The notes under the pieces are model-generated. The model had not been told where the DNA came from. It searched no databases and worked only from the letters and a program-made list of their open reading frames with translations. From NCBI GenBank assembly GCA_039566865.1, contig CM076947.1, forward strand, positions 9,927,501 to 9,991,500: a DNA stretch of 64,000 nucleotides, read 5' to 3'. Of this stretch, positions 43,944-56,858 are shown piece by piece. Source of the DNA: Aurelia coerulea (lineage: Eukaryota > Cnidaria > Scyphozoa > Semaeostomeae > Ulmaridae). The first letter of the stretch is position 1. Each line of letters begins with the position of its first letter. Made by a program: the position numbers and the translations under genes.

Positions 43944-45521
43944 GATGATATGGGGTGTGGGATACACCAGTCAACAATTGCAGGGTGAGTGAGAACCTCG
44001 TTTGATTGGCGACCACTCATTTGCTGGCTTTTTACCATGCTGTAAAAGCTTTCCACAACTGCTTCACAGCCACTTCCTGACAATGCAACATCGATACTGA
44101 TGGACATTTCTTGGCCAAGGGATTGAACAATTTCTGTGTTCGTGTACATGGTAGACCATATGATTTCTTCGTTGAGATGGGCTGTGACTTCAGCACCAGA
44201 TGAGAATTTGAGGATGAACCATCTATCCAGGCTGATGCTGTCTTTTTCCCTGATCGCAAGAAGTTGCTCATTCTCAAAGTTTTGCACTGGCTTCTCTTCC
44301 TGATCCAAGAACATGGTACTGGTACATCTACCAAGTCCTTGCCATATCACGGAAAGCAACGTTGTCTTGAAACGTCGAAGGACGATGGCGCTTGAATGGG
44401 GCATTAGATCGAGAAGTGGTGATTCATTGAGAGCCATCTTCACTTGTGGCAGTGCGCAAACGTACTGGTAGAAATGAGCAAACTGGAGCTGACCTTCCTC
44501 CTCCCATATCTTTTTGTCTTCTGGTTTCACAGAAAGCTTTCCATTGGAGAACTTGAAGGCAGACATTTTGCAAACCATTGCTTCTAAATCGAACACCTTG
44601 CCAAGCTTCTTGCTGTTGGAGGTAATGATATCATGATATCGTCGCTGCATCACTATGATCATTGCTCTGCAAAGCGTAGTTAGATCATCAAGGCAATCAT
44701 TTGGACTACGTGCATTCCATTCATATGTCATCTGTCTTCTCCTCTTTCTCTGACCTCATTTGGTGCCAAGTCATTATATTCTTGACTGACAACGATCCAA
44801 CCTTCAATTACCTGCTGTCCTTGAAAAGTGCACTGATCAATTGAATCCTGTGTTAGCTCTGTCCAGTGCTCGCCCAGTAATGGCAGCAGTTCTTTACAAG
44901 GGGCATCAATTTCACCGCTTTGTAATTTTTCAAGCTCTGTTTCGATTTCCTCAATGGCAAGCACGAATCTGGGAAACCAGGCAATGATTTTCCAAGGAGC
45001 AACAGAGAGACTTTGACACTTGATCATCAAGGTAATTGCTGGCTTCAGAATATCAAGAACACCACACAGATCGATTGCATAGTCTTGGCCACGAATCTGA
45101 TACCTTGTTTCGTCAAATTCATCGTCTTCATTCTCTCTACTTTGAGCATAAGCCTTTATCAGAGCTTCATAGCTGGTGTAGATCTTGCTCCATTGCTCGT
45201 AAGAAGAGCTGGTGAATCTCGTCGTTGCAAATGTAACGGTTTCCAGTGCCTTTAATCCAAGGCTTTCCGACAGTCCTTTGTATTCGATGTGTCCACGACC
45301 CCTTGAAAACATTGAATGAAACCTGTTTGACCTCTTTATGAGAAGCTTGAGGAATTTTGAGGCATCATAATTTTCTCGTAGCTCTACCATAGCAAGATCC
45401 ATCCAGTGAGATGCATCCCAGGGAAGATAGAAATATGGATCTGAATCATCATCTGTCTGCAAGTGCTCTAATAGGCGATTTTGGAATGTGCTTGCTTGAT
45501 ATTGCCCATCTGCATGAACAG
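43944..45521 (-). pseudogene. KIAA1586-like gene, large last exon with frameshift and insertion
   Basis: Acceptor ATTTCAG before 45521. The first frame (AVHADGQYQASTFQNRLLEH to the stop near 44728) contains PWDASHWMDLAMVELRENYD and HIEYKGLSESLGLKALETVT. After a one-base shift the next frame (44731-43944) continues EWNARSPNDCLDDLTTLCRA to ALSGSGCEAVVESFYSMVKS and EVLTHPAIVDWCIPHPISS. The TIR element at 40703-43943 splits it. The last 42 codons (PPTMEAIAKIHTNGDDGGYM to PDSFGL) lie at 40573-40702. Confidence 0.7.
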
Positions 45522-45951
45522 CTGAAATGAAAATAAATGAGCTTATCATTGATTGACAAATCTAGGATCAGAGTTTGAACAGTTTTTTTGAAACTTGACT
45601 CCAGCGACTTGAATTCAATCTGCAGCACAGAAGGCAGAGCCGACCATAAAGATCTGTCATCTTAAACAGAATCTATCTATCATAAGCGTACAAGTCCCAA
45701 CGTTGGAAGGATGTATAAAAATCGGCCTCTCTCGTGCAAAAATCCACCCAAATTCGGGCAAATACTTTGGGCTTTCTATCAGCCTGTTCCCATCAGATTT
45801 TATCTTCTGATACGCTTATACTATGTAGCATTGTTGTGTGTACTTGTAAGGATTAAGAAATAATGAATATCAAAACTTATGATGGTTCTGTGAGCTGAAA
45901 GCTAGTAAATTTCTTGTTACATTCAAGACGAAAGTATCAGACTTAAAATAC

Positions 45952-46292
45952 CTCTTACAAAATGAAACTGTTCTTGATTTAAGTCAAGCTTGTTTCTAAG
46001 CACGCCATAAATTTGATCTGCAAGGACTCGGCCAGTTCCACCAGTGATAGCGTGTTCTTCGTCTGAATAGCCATATACTTTAGGTGCATCGATAGGCATG
46101 GCTATTCTTTTGCCCTCAAATGGCATCAACAGCATTATTGCTTGATTCGTATCACGAATTGGTGTGGATTTGTCAACTGCAACAGCAAAATGTGGAGGAA
46201 GTCCTGTGTTTGGTAAAGGTGTTGCCAGGTATGTTGATGTGCGGCGAAGGGAATATATGTAGGCAGCCTTCATGATATCTGGGAATTGTTTC
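45952..46292 (-). CDS. KIAA1586-like gene, third exon
   Basis: Acceptor TTCTTTCAG before 46292, donor GAG then GTATTT at 45952. The exon reads KQFPDIMKAAYIYSLRRTST, HFAVAVDKSTPIRDTNQAIM and GGTGRVLADQIYGVL to FVR. The DKSTP acid is a candidate first catalytic Asp if this is a transposase relative. Confidence 0.7.
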
Positions 46293-46379
46293 CTGAAAGA
46301 AATTTTACAAACGGATTAAACCAATGTGAAGTTGCAACCTTGTAGGTCTCTGACTTCCTGAAAGAGATTTTGCATTTTA

Positions 46380-47390
46380 TTCATATCTTAGTTGAAAGGA
46401 GCAAGACCGGAGCAAGAAGCAAAAGCAAGGCTTTATTCAACAGTCACATATCTGGGATGTGTCCTAGATGAAAATCTCTCTGGGGAGTCGATGGCGACTA
46501 AGATGCTTGGAAAAATAAATGGCAAGCTAAAATTCCTATACAGGAAACAAAACTTTCTGGATAAATCCCTTCGCAGGTTGCTTTTAAATGCTCTTATTCA
46601 ACCACATTTTGATTATGCATGCACTTCTTGGTATCCAGGGTTGAATAAGAGGCTGTCCAAAAAAATTCAGACGGCACAAAACAAATGCATTCGTTTTTAC
46701 CTGAATTTCAAAAACACAGCACATATTGGGGTCACAGAATTCAAGTCTATAGATTGGCTCCCCACAAAGAACAGGATGGATCAATGTGTCTGTGTCAACA
46801 TAATGAATTTTTTCAAAGAAACTGCCCCAGCGTACAGTGCTGAGATATTCCGTCCAGTCAATCAGGGCCGAACAACATGAAGGTCCAAGTTCAAATTGGA
46901 TATTCCATTTCGCAAAACTAATGCTGGACAAAAATGTCTATCTTATCTAGGGCCCAAAATATGGAATAGTCTTTCATCAGAGATTAAATCAACAAACAAT
47001 ATCGACACACTCAAACATAAGATCAAAGAGAATTTTTTCCAAAACATACAAAAAGAGGAAGATGACATATATGTCTTCTATTAAGACTTGTCATCATTTC
47101 TCCCGATCATGGTATGGTATTATAAACCATGTTTTATACCGAAAACAAACTACAGTTTAGTATATTTTTTTCTTACGTTTTTCGTTGTACCAGCACCTCT
47201 AAGGGGACCATTATGGAATTAAGGTCATCTTGACCTTTTAATGCTATCCCTGCCACTGTAATTAGGGGTGTTTTTCCTTTACGTTTTTAACATTATTTAT
47301 TGTATTGTATCTATTTTTATATTATATAACTTGTAAATAATTATAAATATTGTGGCAAAATGATACATACATACACATATACCGAAGCAG
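46380..47390 (+). mobile_element. 5'-truncated LINE in an intron of the KIAA1586-like gene
   Basis: Two frames from the reverse-transcriptase C-terminal region. The first (46392-46880) has VTYLGCVLDENLSGESMATK and FDYACTSWYPGLNKRLSKKI. After an in-frame TGA near 46880 comes KLDIPFRKTNAGQKCLSYLG with a stop at 47084. The 3' UTR ends in ATACATACATACACATA, a short-repeat tail. It lies entirely between exons at 46292 and 47486, opposite to the gene. Confidence 0.82.
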
Positions 47391-47485
47391 GATCGAGGAG
47401 TTCCTGATTTGAGTTGGATAAGCATAATTAAAGCAAAACACGATTGTACGTTGTTGCTTGCAAACTTGCAAAAACGATGTCATAC

Positions 47486-47827
47486 CTGGAATGGCCTATG
47501 TTGCCAACATCTGCTTTACAAAATGATAAGAATGACATTAACGTTTCAAAGTGTGTGGCTGCAGACTTCATTTTGCATACTTCTATACCTCCGCTGACGA
47601 CATTGACATTGACAGACATGTTTCTTGCATTACGTTGCTTTTCCATTAACAGATGTTGCAGAGCCTTAGCATGAAATTGCCCACCACTCCTTGATGTACT
47701 GCAACTCATGTGTTCGCAAATAGCGTTTTTAAAACTGTACCGCTCCTGGACTGATCCACAAACAAGCTTTTCTGTTTTCTGCTCGTCGTACATATGACCT
47801 TGACCCCAAGATCTGTTTGCAGGCGAT
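47486..47827 (-). CDS. KIAA1586-like gene, second exon
   Basis: An acceptor (TTTTTTTTCAG) precedes 47827. The exon reads SPANRSWGQGHMYDEQKTEK through KSAATHFETLMSFLSFCKAD to GHSR, with donor CCAG then GTATGA at 47486. The end is in phase with the next exon. Confidence 0.65.
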
Positions 47828-48101
47828 CTGAAAAAAATTAAAATGTGATGAGTAATTTCGGTAGTCAGCTCTTCCCAAGGAGCAAACTATTCCCCACAGA
47901 TGTCACCCCCTTTGGCGAGAAGTTATTTTTTCTTGCAAAAAAAATCTTCCCAATGACTTAGCATCTTCCGGTTGTCATAAAACTCTTCTGCTTGCTTTCA
48001 AATTATTTGAGCTTCTCAAACCTACAATGAGAGTAAAATCATGTTGCCTTTTTCACCGAAGTAGAAATATCTGACGTTGTTTATTTAGAAAGCACACTTA
48101 C

Positions 48102-49103
48102 ATTTTCAATAATGGATTGGCCTTTAGGAATCCGCTGCATGGTAAAACAAGTTATACAGCAGCCATCTTCGAGGAAATCAATTTTGATGTCTTCTTGACC
48201 AGACAGTTCCAACAAATTGTTCGCCTCCTTTATCCCCCCGATGTCTAGGGATTCTTTGTGTTGACTCGTATTCTTCTTCCACGATGTGCTATCCAGCTTC
48301 AAATCGTTAAGTGCTACCAAAATTTTGTTGATGTCATCTTGCATTTTGTTGAGTGATGGTTCCTCAACAGCTTCAAAGGAAGGCTCTTTCTGAAAACCCA
48401 ATAAGCAGGACTGGACCATTGGTGTTGTTTTTGCATTTTTCGCAACTGGAGTCGCTTGGATGATTTGATCTCCATCGTGCTCGTCAATGTCAAGTAACTC
48501 GTCCATTGTTACCTCAGGAGTAACTCCTTCGATTTCATTCAAGTCGTGCTGCAGGATTGGAGACAGAGGAACAATGACTGGGGAAGGTTCTTCAGGATCT
48601 TCAGATGAAGAAAGATCGGAGACATCAGATCCTATCGTGCAAGAACGTGCAAACTCGCTATCCTTTGTATTGCTTGCTGATGCAGTGGCTGGTACCTTTC
48701 TTGCCTGCAACAACTCCCTGGCTTTAACGTGATCTTTTCGCACAATCATTCTGTGGCAATCTTTTGCTGGCTCGTCGGGGTGCTTTTGTGTCCAGTGTCG
48801 TTCTTTGTAGGAGCTTGACCCTCGAGCAAGCTCATTTCCACATGTAAGGCAAATATGGGGGTCACTTTGGTCTCGTTTGGACCGCTTCTTAGTTCCTTTG
48901 GATTCATCTTCGCATTTTCTTTTGAATATATCATTCCAAGCATTCTTTTTCTGGGAATATGAGAACAGACTGTTAACCAGGGATGAATTTGATGTTTGCT
49001 CGTTCAACAATGTTATGAGAGGTACGCAAAATTGGGAAATATAACCGTCAACGGAATTATTGGCCGCATAATTAGCACTGAATTTCAAATTATTCAACGT
49101 CAA
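48102..49103 (-). CDS. KIAA1586-like gene, first recognised exon with zinc finger
   Basis: Starts MTLNNLKFSANYAANNSVDG. A basic segment (KRKCEDESKGTKKRSKRDQ) precedes a finger with CLTC and HWTQKH (CX2C...HX4H). An acidic Ser/Pro-rich region follows, then a conserved-looking end (DIKIDFLEDGCCITCFTMQR). A consensus donor GTAAGT begins at 48101; the frame beyond it is intronic. About 334 codons. Confidence 0.6.
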
Positions 49104-50359
49104 TCATCGCGGCCGAAGGATGCTTATTATTCTGTTCATGTACTTATTTCTTTGATGGGCTTGTTCAATTCATTTAAAATCCTCCACAGAGGCAATACGG
49201 TTGCAAGAGCTCTGTGAGCATGGAGCATGGCGGGTGAAACAGAATCACGGTACGGGGAGGATTTTCCCTTCCTTTATACAAAAAAAGTATGATTCAGCTA
49301 ACATGCTGAGGGGCAAATCACTTCTCAAAAAGGTGTACATGACTTTTGTGATTTTCGAATCAAACGATTTTATTTGTGATGCTAGTGATGTTTGTGTGAC
49401 ATTTTATGTGATTTTTATGTGATTTAATGTGATTTCGAGGACGGTGTACGAAAAAATCAGTGATTTGCCCCTCGTGCCAGGTCGCACGCTTGTAATTTTA
49501 CAAGTTACTAGTTTACATAACATCAAACATGGACATTCTTTAGAGGAATAAAACGAAGAATATGGATTTATTTGTGGTAATCACACACACAGTGATATGG
49601 TAAAGTGCGAGTTGCGAGTTGCAGTTGCGAGTTGCGAGTTGCGAGTTACACTTATTTTGCGAGTTGCAAGTTGCACTTATTATGCGAGTTGCGAGTTGCA
49701 AGTTGAACGAAAGTTGCGAGTTGGAAACTCAAAAGTGCGAGTTGAAACTAAAATTACGAGTTGCCTGTTTTCTTTTGAGTAAAAGCATTTTTGCCAAATA
49801 ACAGGGTTTTTTGAAGTTGCAATTGAATTTAGAACTGTTTTATGGATTTAGCGTTTTTAGGCCGTTGCAATTTTCTTTATAATAAATCAATTATAATACG
49901 CTGCAGGCTTATTAAAATTTGTGGCTTTCATTCTCCCAAGTCGTTCACTAATATTACCTATTAATGTAATGCAGTAAACTGGGGACTTGACTTAGTGGTC
50001 TTTAAAGGAGAATCATTAATTCGTTGTCTTTCCCTTTCAAGACGACTTGTGCAAGCCCATGTTAATTGCTGAGCTCAGAAAATAAATTGAAGTAAATTGA
50101 GCTCTGCTGAGGGTGTGTTTTGATTTGCAATGCAAAAGCATCGTCAACAAAGGCAAATTCAAGAGGCATCACACTCCAGTAAAATCTGGTGCTATTTAGC
50201 AAAAACCCCTTGCTTTTCAAGGAATTGGTAACAGTTCCCTATACACCCTCTTGCTTTTCAAATTTTGTAGGTTTTTTCTACGGAGTGATATGTCACTCAT
50301 GTTCGAAGTAGCTTCGGCATGATTTTTTTGCATATCCTTCAGTCAGGCCTGCTCTGATA
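49104..50359. other. AT-rich stretch with a GCGAGTT repeat tract
   Basis: From about 49600 to 49760 the heptamer TTGCGAG or GCGAGTTGC recurs at least twelve times with imperfect spacing. No gene is supportable. Confidence 0.6.
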
Positions 50360-50744
50360 CACGTTTTTTCTTTCATAAGAAACTGGGAAAAGCCCACAGA
50401 ACTAAATTTTTCTTATTTTCAAGTGAAAATTTCAGCTTTTTAGTTCTAAAAGTTTCTTAATGTGTTTCTTATTTTTTAGATGCATGTAGTTTCTTCCACG
50501 GCCACGTATTGGTTTCTTGACAGACAGCACACTTTTTATCAAGAAAGAGAGTTCACTGTGCAGAGCACAAATTTATCATGAATATTACTAAAAAATAAAG
50601 GCTTTACGATAAGTTCCAATGACATCCTTGTATTTGGCTTTAAAATCTTTTTAGCAATTCTCAAGCATAGTACTAGAGATTCTTAAATTTTTCGCAATCC
50701 TAGTACCCTTTTCTTATGAACCAGTTTCTTATATAAAAAACGTG
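50360..50744. mobile_element. Tc1/mariner-type MITE (385 bp)
   Basis: Inverted ends CACGTTTTTT...TAAGAAACTGG, flanked by TA (50358-50359 and 50745-50746). The interior again contains repeated TAAGAAAC and TTTCTTA motifs like those of the MITE at 42034, so the two may be mobilised by related enzymes. Confidence 0.72.
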
Positions 50745-50932
50745 TATTTAAATTCGAAGTTAAGAAACTTTTCAGTCTTTAGTTTTCAGTTGAAAAGTGT
50801 TTTGGACATACAGCCTATTTGTGTTACCAACTCAACGTCTTTCAAAGCCAGCATGTTTGCTTTCGTTGCATTTTGAACACAGCGAAGAAATGCAAAACGA
50901 GGCTAGGAGCGAACCTTCCGCAAAAGAAAAAT

Positions 50933-51167
50933 TAATGGCGGACCGGATTAGAGCCGCCGGATGCCAGTCTCTGGTGTTGGCACCCGATCGCTGTTTGCGC
51001 GCCAAAATCTGCACCTGATTCAAATCAAAATAGTCTCGTGGGAGGTTGGCGAAGCTGCCAGAGCAGAAGATCTCCAAAGATTTATCAAAGAAGCTTCAGG
51101 AAATGCCTCAGTTGCTGTTACCAAAAAGGTGCAATTTTGTCCAATAATAATGATTTATTCAAAGTGA
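50933..51167 (+). other. Candidate first exon of a host gene
   Basis: An ATG at 50933 (AATTAATGGCGGAC) starts a short frame. In another frame the ATG at 50961 gives MPVSGVGTRSLFARQNLHLI, IKIVSWEVGEAARAEDLQRF and ASGNASVAVTKK, ending at a donor-like AAAAAG then GTGCAA near 51130. The amphipathic, low-repeat character suggests a real exon; no partner exon or family is recognised. Confidence 0.3.
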
Positions 51168-53813
51168 AATAAAAAGAAAACTGGTCCTGGCCCTACGGTC
51201 TAACTTCGTGGAACAAAACTTCAGGATACAACAAACATGGTGGACAAGGTAGGATATCTGGGAAAATTTGCAAACTATTTGTAAATTCCTGGTACTTTGC
51301 TCAAGTCGCAATATCTCTATTTTCCTGCAACAGTACCACTCCCTCTTCAAATTAGCATTACTCCATCAGTTTTTGGAATTAAAGGCTGAGAATAGTTTGA
51401 GAAAACAGTGGAAAGACCCCTTATTTGATTTTTATTTCTGGATTAAATAATTTCACTCCCGTTGAAAATATTTGTGGAAAAGTAGCAGATAAACGTTTTT
51501 ATGTCTGAAATTCCAGCCCCTCGACTTACCCCAGGGAAATTGTTGTAAAAGCAAATCCACTCCTGGCCCTACGAAGAAACTTCATAATTTTGCAGCTAAC
51601 AGGTTGGTTAACATGGCAGTGTACTGCGATTATCCAGGAAAATTTGCAAAATGTGTTATTTTCGTTTTGAAAAATTACATTTCTGACGGTAATTTCTCTC
51701 ATAAACAATGGCCTATGGGCCTAGGCACTGCACTGCTACTGAATAATTCAAGTAGGCTTGTTTATGTTATCTTCAAATAATGAAGAGCAAGACGAAGGGT
51801 GGAAACTGATTATCACATCACATGTTATGAATGAAAATAAAGTTTCCTGCTAATTTTAAGCAATTGTTTGACAAAAAGAATCGTTTTAATCAAAACACTG
51901 ACCCATGTTTTTAGTTGAGCTTAAGTGCACAGCTGCAAACTTCAACTATTATATACAGTATTTGTACTTAAATTTTTCTTGTTTCCTGTGCATTAAACAG
52001 AACTTATTTGAGAAGTAGAAGATAGGAAACAAATAATCATTCCATTTGATATATTTACATACAAATATTTTACCCTATTTCCTTTATTTTGCATTATTTT
52101 TCATGAAAGCATATTTGAAATGAGAAGGGGAGATCATGCATCCCTCTCGTGAGCACACCCTCCCTCAAAAGAAATGTCAGTACAGGATTTGGAAATCAGT
52201 CATAAAAGCATTTTTAGTGCTCAGCATTTTTTAGAAGGAACTAGAATTTCCAGTTGCACCAGTTGGATGATATCCCCATGTAAAATGTTGGGGGACTTGC
52301 ATCTTCAACTGTATATCTTCAATGTGGTTTGCATCTTTGATTACAGACAACAACAATGATCTGCTGCATCTTGCCTGTGATGGCTAATTACAGTTGCTGT
52401 TTTGAGAACAGATTCTGAGAGAAGATTGTGTGCAGCTTTCCAAGAGGATGGCTCTTAAATGGAACCAGTAAAACAATCTAAAATCATCACATTTTTCTCA
52501 GATTATTTTGACTTTGTTATTTATCAAAGTAGAGGTAGAGACACAAGGAAGTATTTCTTTCAGAAAGGCAGCTTGTTATTTACAAACTATCAGTGCAGAA
52601 AAGTGATAATTTGTGAAACTTTATTTCCTTGAATGAGCACCCTCCCTTTGCATGGCTGTCCTGTCCCCAGAATTAAGGGGGATATTAAGCCACCCAGGGG
52701 TGTACTCTGGTATATCTAGGATATGGATGTTCAAGTTACTTTTTGGGTCTAACATTTGGGCAAAGGCTATTTTTGAGTTAGTCATTTGGAAAAATATTTT
52801 TTGGGTCAATTTTTATGCCAGAAATTATTGTTTTGGATTGATTTTTGTACCCCTTGAGCATCCCTATTCTACTTATACCACAACAGCAAAAATTAAGAGC
52901 AGCAAGAACATCTTTGAATCTGAACTGAAGGGAAGGGAAGCGGACATGTTCGCATAAGCATGTTTCGTGTTCTTTCAGTATTATGGTTGTTGAAAAAATT
53001 GCGAGGTGTGTGCATTGAGTAGGCCTTGAAAAAAGTGCTTTGCTCATTTCAGTTTCATTGCTTTGCAGTTATTTCTTCTTTGTCTGGACTAACAAGTAAC
53101 CAAATTTGTATGTGGCCTCCAGGAAGTTCTTTCCAACTCAATCTATCTCATGAAAGAAGCATATCCAGTATCAAAGTGCGTGTCGCGTTGTCCGCTTTAG
53201 GCCGTGCCGTACTTTTCTGGTTTCGAAAGCCAACGCTGGCCGGTCAGCCATTATGGCCTCGTTTTCGTTTTGCATTTTTTCGCTGTGTTTGCATTTTGAA
53301 TAATTCCGGAGCTTATCAACGACATCATAGAAAGGCTAGATGTACAGTGACTACTTTTTTCAGAAATGACCTTTTTGATGCTAAAATCAATACATTTTCG
53401 ATTATTTTGCTAAACATTTTCAGGAAATCTACAAAAGACATGCCTGAAAGAAACAAAATATTTTAAAACTATAACAAATCAAGCTGTTTCTAGGCTACAT
53501 TCTTATTCAAGCGATAGTTTTTTAAAAGGCGAACTCTTGGGACAAGACCGTACAGGAATTTTCCTAATTTTTGGGAAAGATGAGTAATTTTACCAAACAA
53601 AATTTTGTCATCCAACTCAGCGTTTGACTGGTAAATCAACATTTTAGTTTTGAATATAGGCCACATACTTTTTACTCCACAGCCAGACAAGCATGTGAAC
53701 TTTCTCACCCGGCAGGCCAGTATGTTTTTGCCCGTTTTTCTCTATATAAACTATTGCACGGTATAATCTATTTGCATTAGTTATGAATAGCTCACTGTCA
53801 AAGCGATGACTGT
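51168..53813. other. Stretch without a supportable gene
   Basis: Contains two diverged copies of a segment with CCTGGCCCTACG and GGAAAATTTGCAAA (about 51180-51290 and 51560-51660) and several short frames (for example 53026-53466) without recognisable domains. Confidence 0.35.
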
Positions 53814-56800
53814 TTAGGTCTCTTCAAGGTAGTCATTCTCATCAAGATCGCGAGTATAGCTCAATACTTCATGATAAAAGTTTATGAAACTGCTTGACGT
53901 ATCAGGGATGTCGTTTTCTAATTGTGATTGAAAATAATGCTTTATATTGCAATTGTCGATTTTTTCTATGCAAGCATGGATTGAATCCTTCATAGACTGT
54001 TTCGTTTGGTTGGAAATTCTGTTGAGATTTTTCCTCTCAGAAGACGTGACATAAACTGGATGAATGTACCAAATTTCTGTTGACACATTCTCACCGAGAT
54101 ACAATTGTCCGAGCCGATAGAAGCTCTTACAGCGAGATAATTTCGTAAGCTTAAGCAAGTCAGAATCCAAGTTATCCCCACCAACACCCTTGAACACAGT
54201 GCTCGGTTGCAAATATTTTCCTTGCCGGAGGGTTGCTCTCCACATGTTTATGGGGTTGTTAATTTGGAGTTGTCGGTACCCTTTCTCTGCTCTTTGTTTG
54301 ACTCATACGGTTTCAAATATTTTGGATTTCAAAACCTTCAATTGATCTAAGTTTCTGCATGTCGAAAGCCACATCTTCTCAGATGGGATCCCATTTGGCA
54401 TGCAAGACTTCACCGCTTTATTGACGTTTTCAAGCACAAAGTCACAGTATTCGCCTTTTGATGGGTCGTCACTGGTACTGATTGAGCAGTGGCGATTTAT
54501 GAGAGATCTCAATTTAGGTGGGCAACTAACTTGGACGAGCATTTGGTACGATTCAATCAGTTGATACGTTGGGTGGTTTCGACCATGAAACAGATCCATG
54601 AATTGGTAAAGCGAACTATTTACAAGACGTGCATTATTCCTGCGTATTCCCATTCGGTAATTCATTATCGCTTGTGCATACTGTATTGTCTGAGACAACA
54701 AATACACAAAGTTAGGATCACCGTCCCTTGTTTTGGAATAAGAAAAAAAACCCTCAGCTGACGGATGATCTGTTGATGATGGCTTATCTTCACTTAGAAA
54801 TGCCCCCTCATTCAAAGCTTTTAGGTAGCAATGTACGAACTCTCTGAGAGAAACCATGTAAAAAACCAACAGCAGTGACCAAGATTTATGGTGATCTGTG
54901 CATCTCTTGGCACAACTTTGGGCTAGCTCGGACTTGAAGCCCATTGTTTCGCACAATTTTTGCATGAACGGAGTTCAATTGAGTTAAGAAAAGACTTGAT
55001 AGCATTTATCTCAATATGTCCGCCCCCAGGCCGCAGGAACACCCAATCAAATTTGTAATAGAACGTGTGCATTGTACCGTCATGTTGCGTTTTGCAATGT
55101 GCAGAGAATTTGTCAATGCCCAAAAACGACTTTTATAAATTCTAAACAAACTCTTTTGTCATTGAGGAGATTGAAACAAAGCTTGAAAGGAAGTCCATCA
55201 CAGCATACAATCAACCAATGACGCAATTTACCACCATATCTGTGTATGCCAGCGTTTATACCGATGTTACGAAGGACTAGAGCTAAATTAGCGTAAGAGT
55301 CTCAATTTAGAAATACTGAATCGCACATGGAGATGTTAGGATGCTGGCTTTCATGACCAGAAGGGATATGGTCGTAGCGCTCATAATTTTTATCAGCGTT
55401 TTCGGACTGAAGTTTTTTTGCAGTTTGGTGCGATGGGACTTTTTGTAGTCGATTTAATGTCAGATTCAATCGTTTCCATGTATTCCTTGAGGGACGCTCT
55501 TAAATTGTTTCGACAGATGTCACAAATGAGCTTGGACCTATTATAAAAAACACCATTTCCTTTCTTGGCACAATGCATGCATTGTATGCAGTTATCCTTT
55601 TCGTCAATTCGTTTCATTAGTGTATCAATGTCATCCGTAAAGTTTTCATCGTCAACATTTTCATTCACAAGTTTTATCATTTTATTAACGAAATAGTACA
55701 ATTGCTCATAATGAAGCTCGTCGAGATTTGCAAAGAATGGCTTAGAAGGCTCGATATTTCGTATTTCTTCAATTTTCTCCTTCAGCCCATCACAAAACAA
55801 TCAGTTACGAGGCATGAAACTTGGATCCGACTGGAGAGTTCCCATTTCATCAAGTTGTATCGCTATAATATTCGTAATTACAGATGTATCAATCTTATTG
55901 TCGAATATTATTGCAATGTCTCCAGAGGGACAGCTTAATGCTGTATCTGCATTGCTGTGAAGCAAATCTTTAACGGTATCATAGGACCCCCCTCCTATGC
56001 CAGTCCCATTCAAATCTGTGGCAGCTTTGCTTCCAGTTTCTGCACACACGCCTAAGTTTTGAATAAATGCAAGTGGGAGTATGTGTTTTTTTTTAAACTA
56101 ACATTGTATGTTAGTTCACATATTCGTCCAAACCGATAGAGCTCTCTTGGAGACAATTCAACTTGAGACAAATTGCAAAAGCCGGTCAAAAATCTCTGCA
56201 AAACTGTGTTGTATCTGCCCGGGTATTCCTTTGCATCGATGTCACTGAGAAATTCTATGTCTCGGTATAACTGCCCCAGAGAACTGAGATTCGATTCAAA
56301 GTCACAGTGCTGGCTAGAACCTACAAGTTCAGCAGCAACTCCCAGTTCCTCATTTTTCAGTTTTTTATTCAACAATAAATTTTGGAGAAACAGGATCCGC
56401 TCGTCTGCAGTCAATTTGTCAAAAATAAGCAAACAAGAGCTAACATTTGCAGGAAGCTGTTCAACAGTTACCTTATCATCGCTATCGTTCCTGTTACCCC
56501 TACCTGGATCGGGCAGATTTTCCCGTTTTCTCTTTCTTCCTACGAAGGCTGAATCATGGCAAGTGCAAACTGGGCAGTCGTTTTCTATGTGATTTTGAAA
56601 TATAAAACAGGTTTGTTGTGAAGCAAAAGGAGAGCTATCTTTCAGTGCCTTTAATCCCCTTTCCAGAGGAGAACAATGTTTATCACAAACTATATCAGGA
56701 TGAACGTTTGGTTTATCATCGTCTATATTTACATGAAAAAAATCTTTGAAAGGAAGCTTGTATTTACATTTATCAAACGATTTTTGACCAGCTCGTATAG

Positions 56801-56858
56801 AGCAATTTCCAAAGCGACAGCGTCTACCAAGAGCAGCTTGGTGTTGATTACCATCCAT
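53814..56858 (-). pseudogene. Large uncharacterised transposon-like protein, multiply frameshifted
   Basis: Minus-strand frames read in order. 56858-56052 (MDGNQHQAALGRRCRFGNCS, Cys/His cluster with VHPDIVCDKHC and CPVCTCH, then DAKEYPGRYNTVLQRFLTGF). 56049-55801. 55800-55393 (CIQCMHCAKKGNG). 55300-55130 (LRHWLIVCCDGLPFKLCF). 55123-54960 (FSAHCKTQHDGTMHTFYYKF, then VFLRPGGGHIEINAIKSF). 54965-54303 (ESAKRCTDHHKSW-like to MWLSTCRNLDQLK). 54245-53814 (MWRATLRQGKYLQPSTVFKG). Consecutive pieces belong to one protein with at least four shifts or stops. I associate the pattern with an uncharacterised cnidarian family. The conserved Asp/Glu/His pieces suggest a transposase, which is unproven. Confidence 0.55.

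Larger units (their letters stand above)
40573..49103 (-). pseudogene. Multi-exon KIAA1586-like gene, possibly hAT-related, interrupted by insertions
   Basis: Minus-strand exons join as follows: 49103-48102, 47827-47486, 46292-45952, 45521-43944, then after a TIR insertion 40702-40573. The junctions HSR|KQFPDIMKAAYIY and FVR|AVHADGQYQ are in phase with GT-AG sites. The donor at 48101 does not match the phase of the next acceptor, so a small exon or a lesion lies there. A one-base shift near 44730 breaks the last big exon. Features: a CX2C...HX4H finger (CLTCGNELARGSSSYKERHW), Asp-bearing HFAVAVDKSTP and VHADGQY motifs, and a C-terminal block (DVALSGSGCEAVVESFYSMV). The family resembles KIAA1586-like proteins common in cnidarians. 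A transposase origin is inference. Confidence 0.65.

Noticed and set aside
49597..49801. Two 60-codon frames rich in VASCEL
   Set aside because: They translate the GCGAGTT repeat tract.
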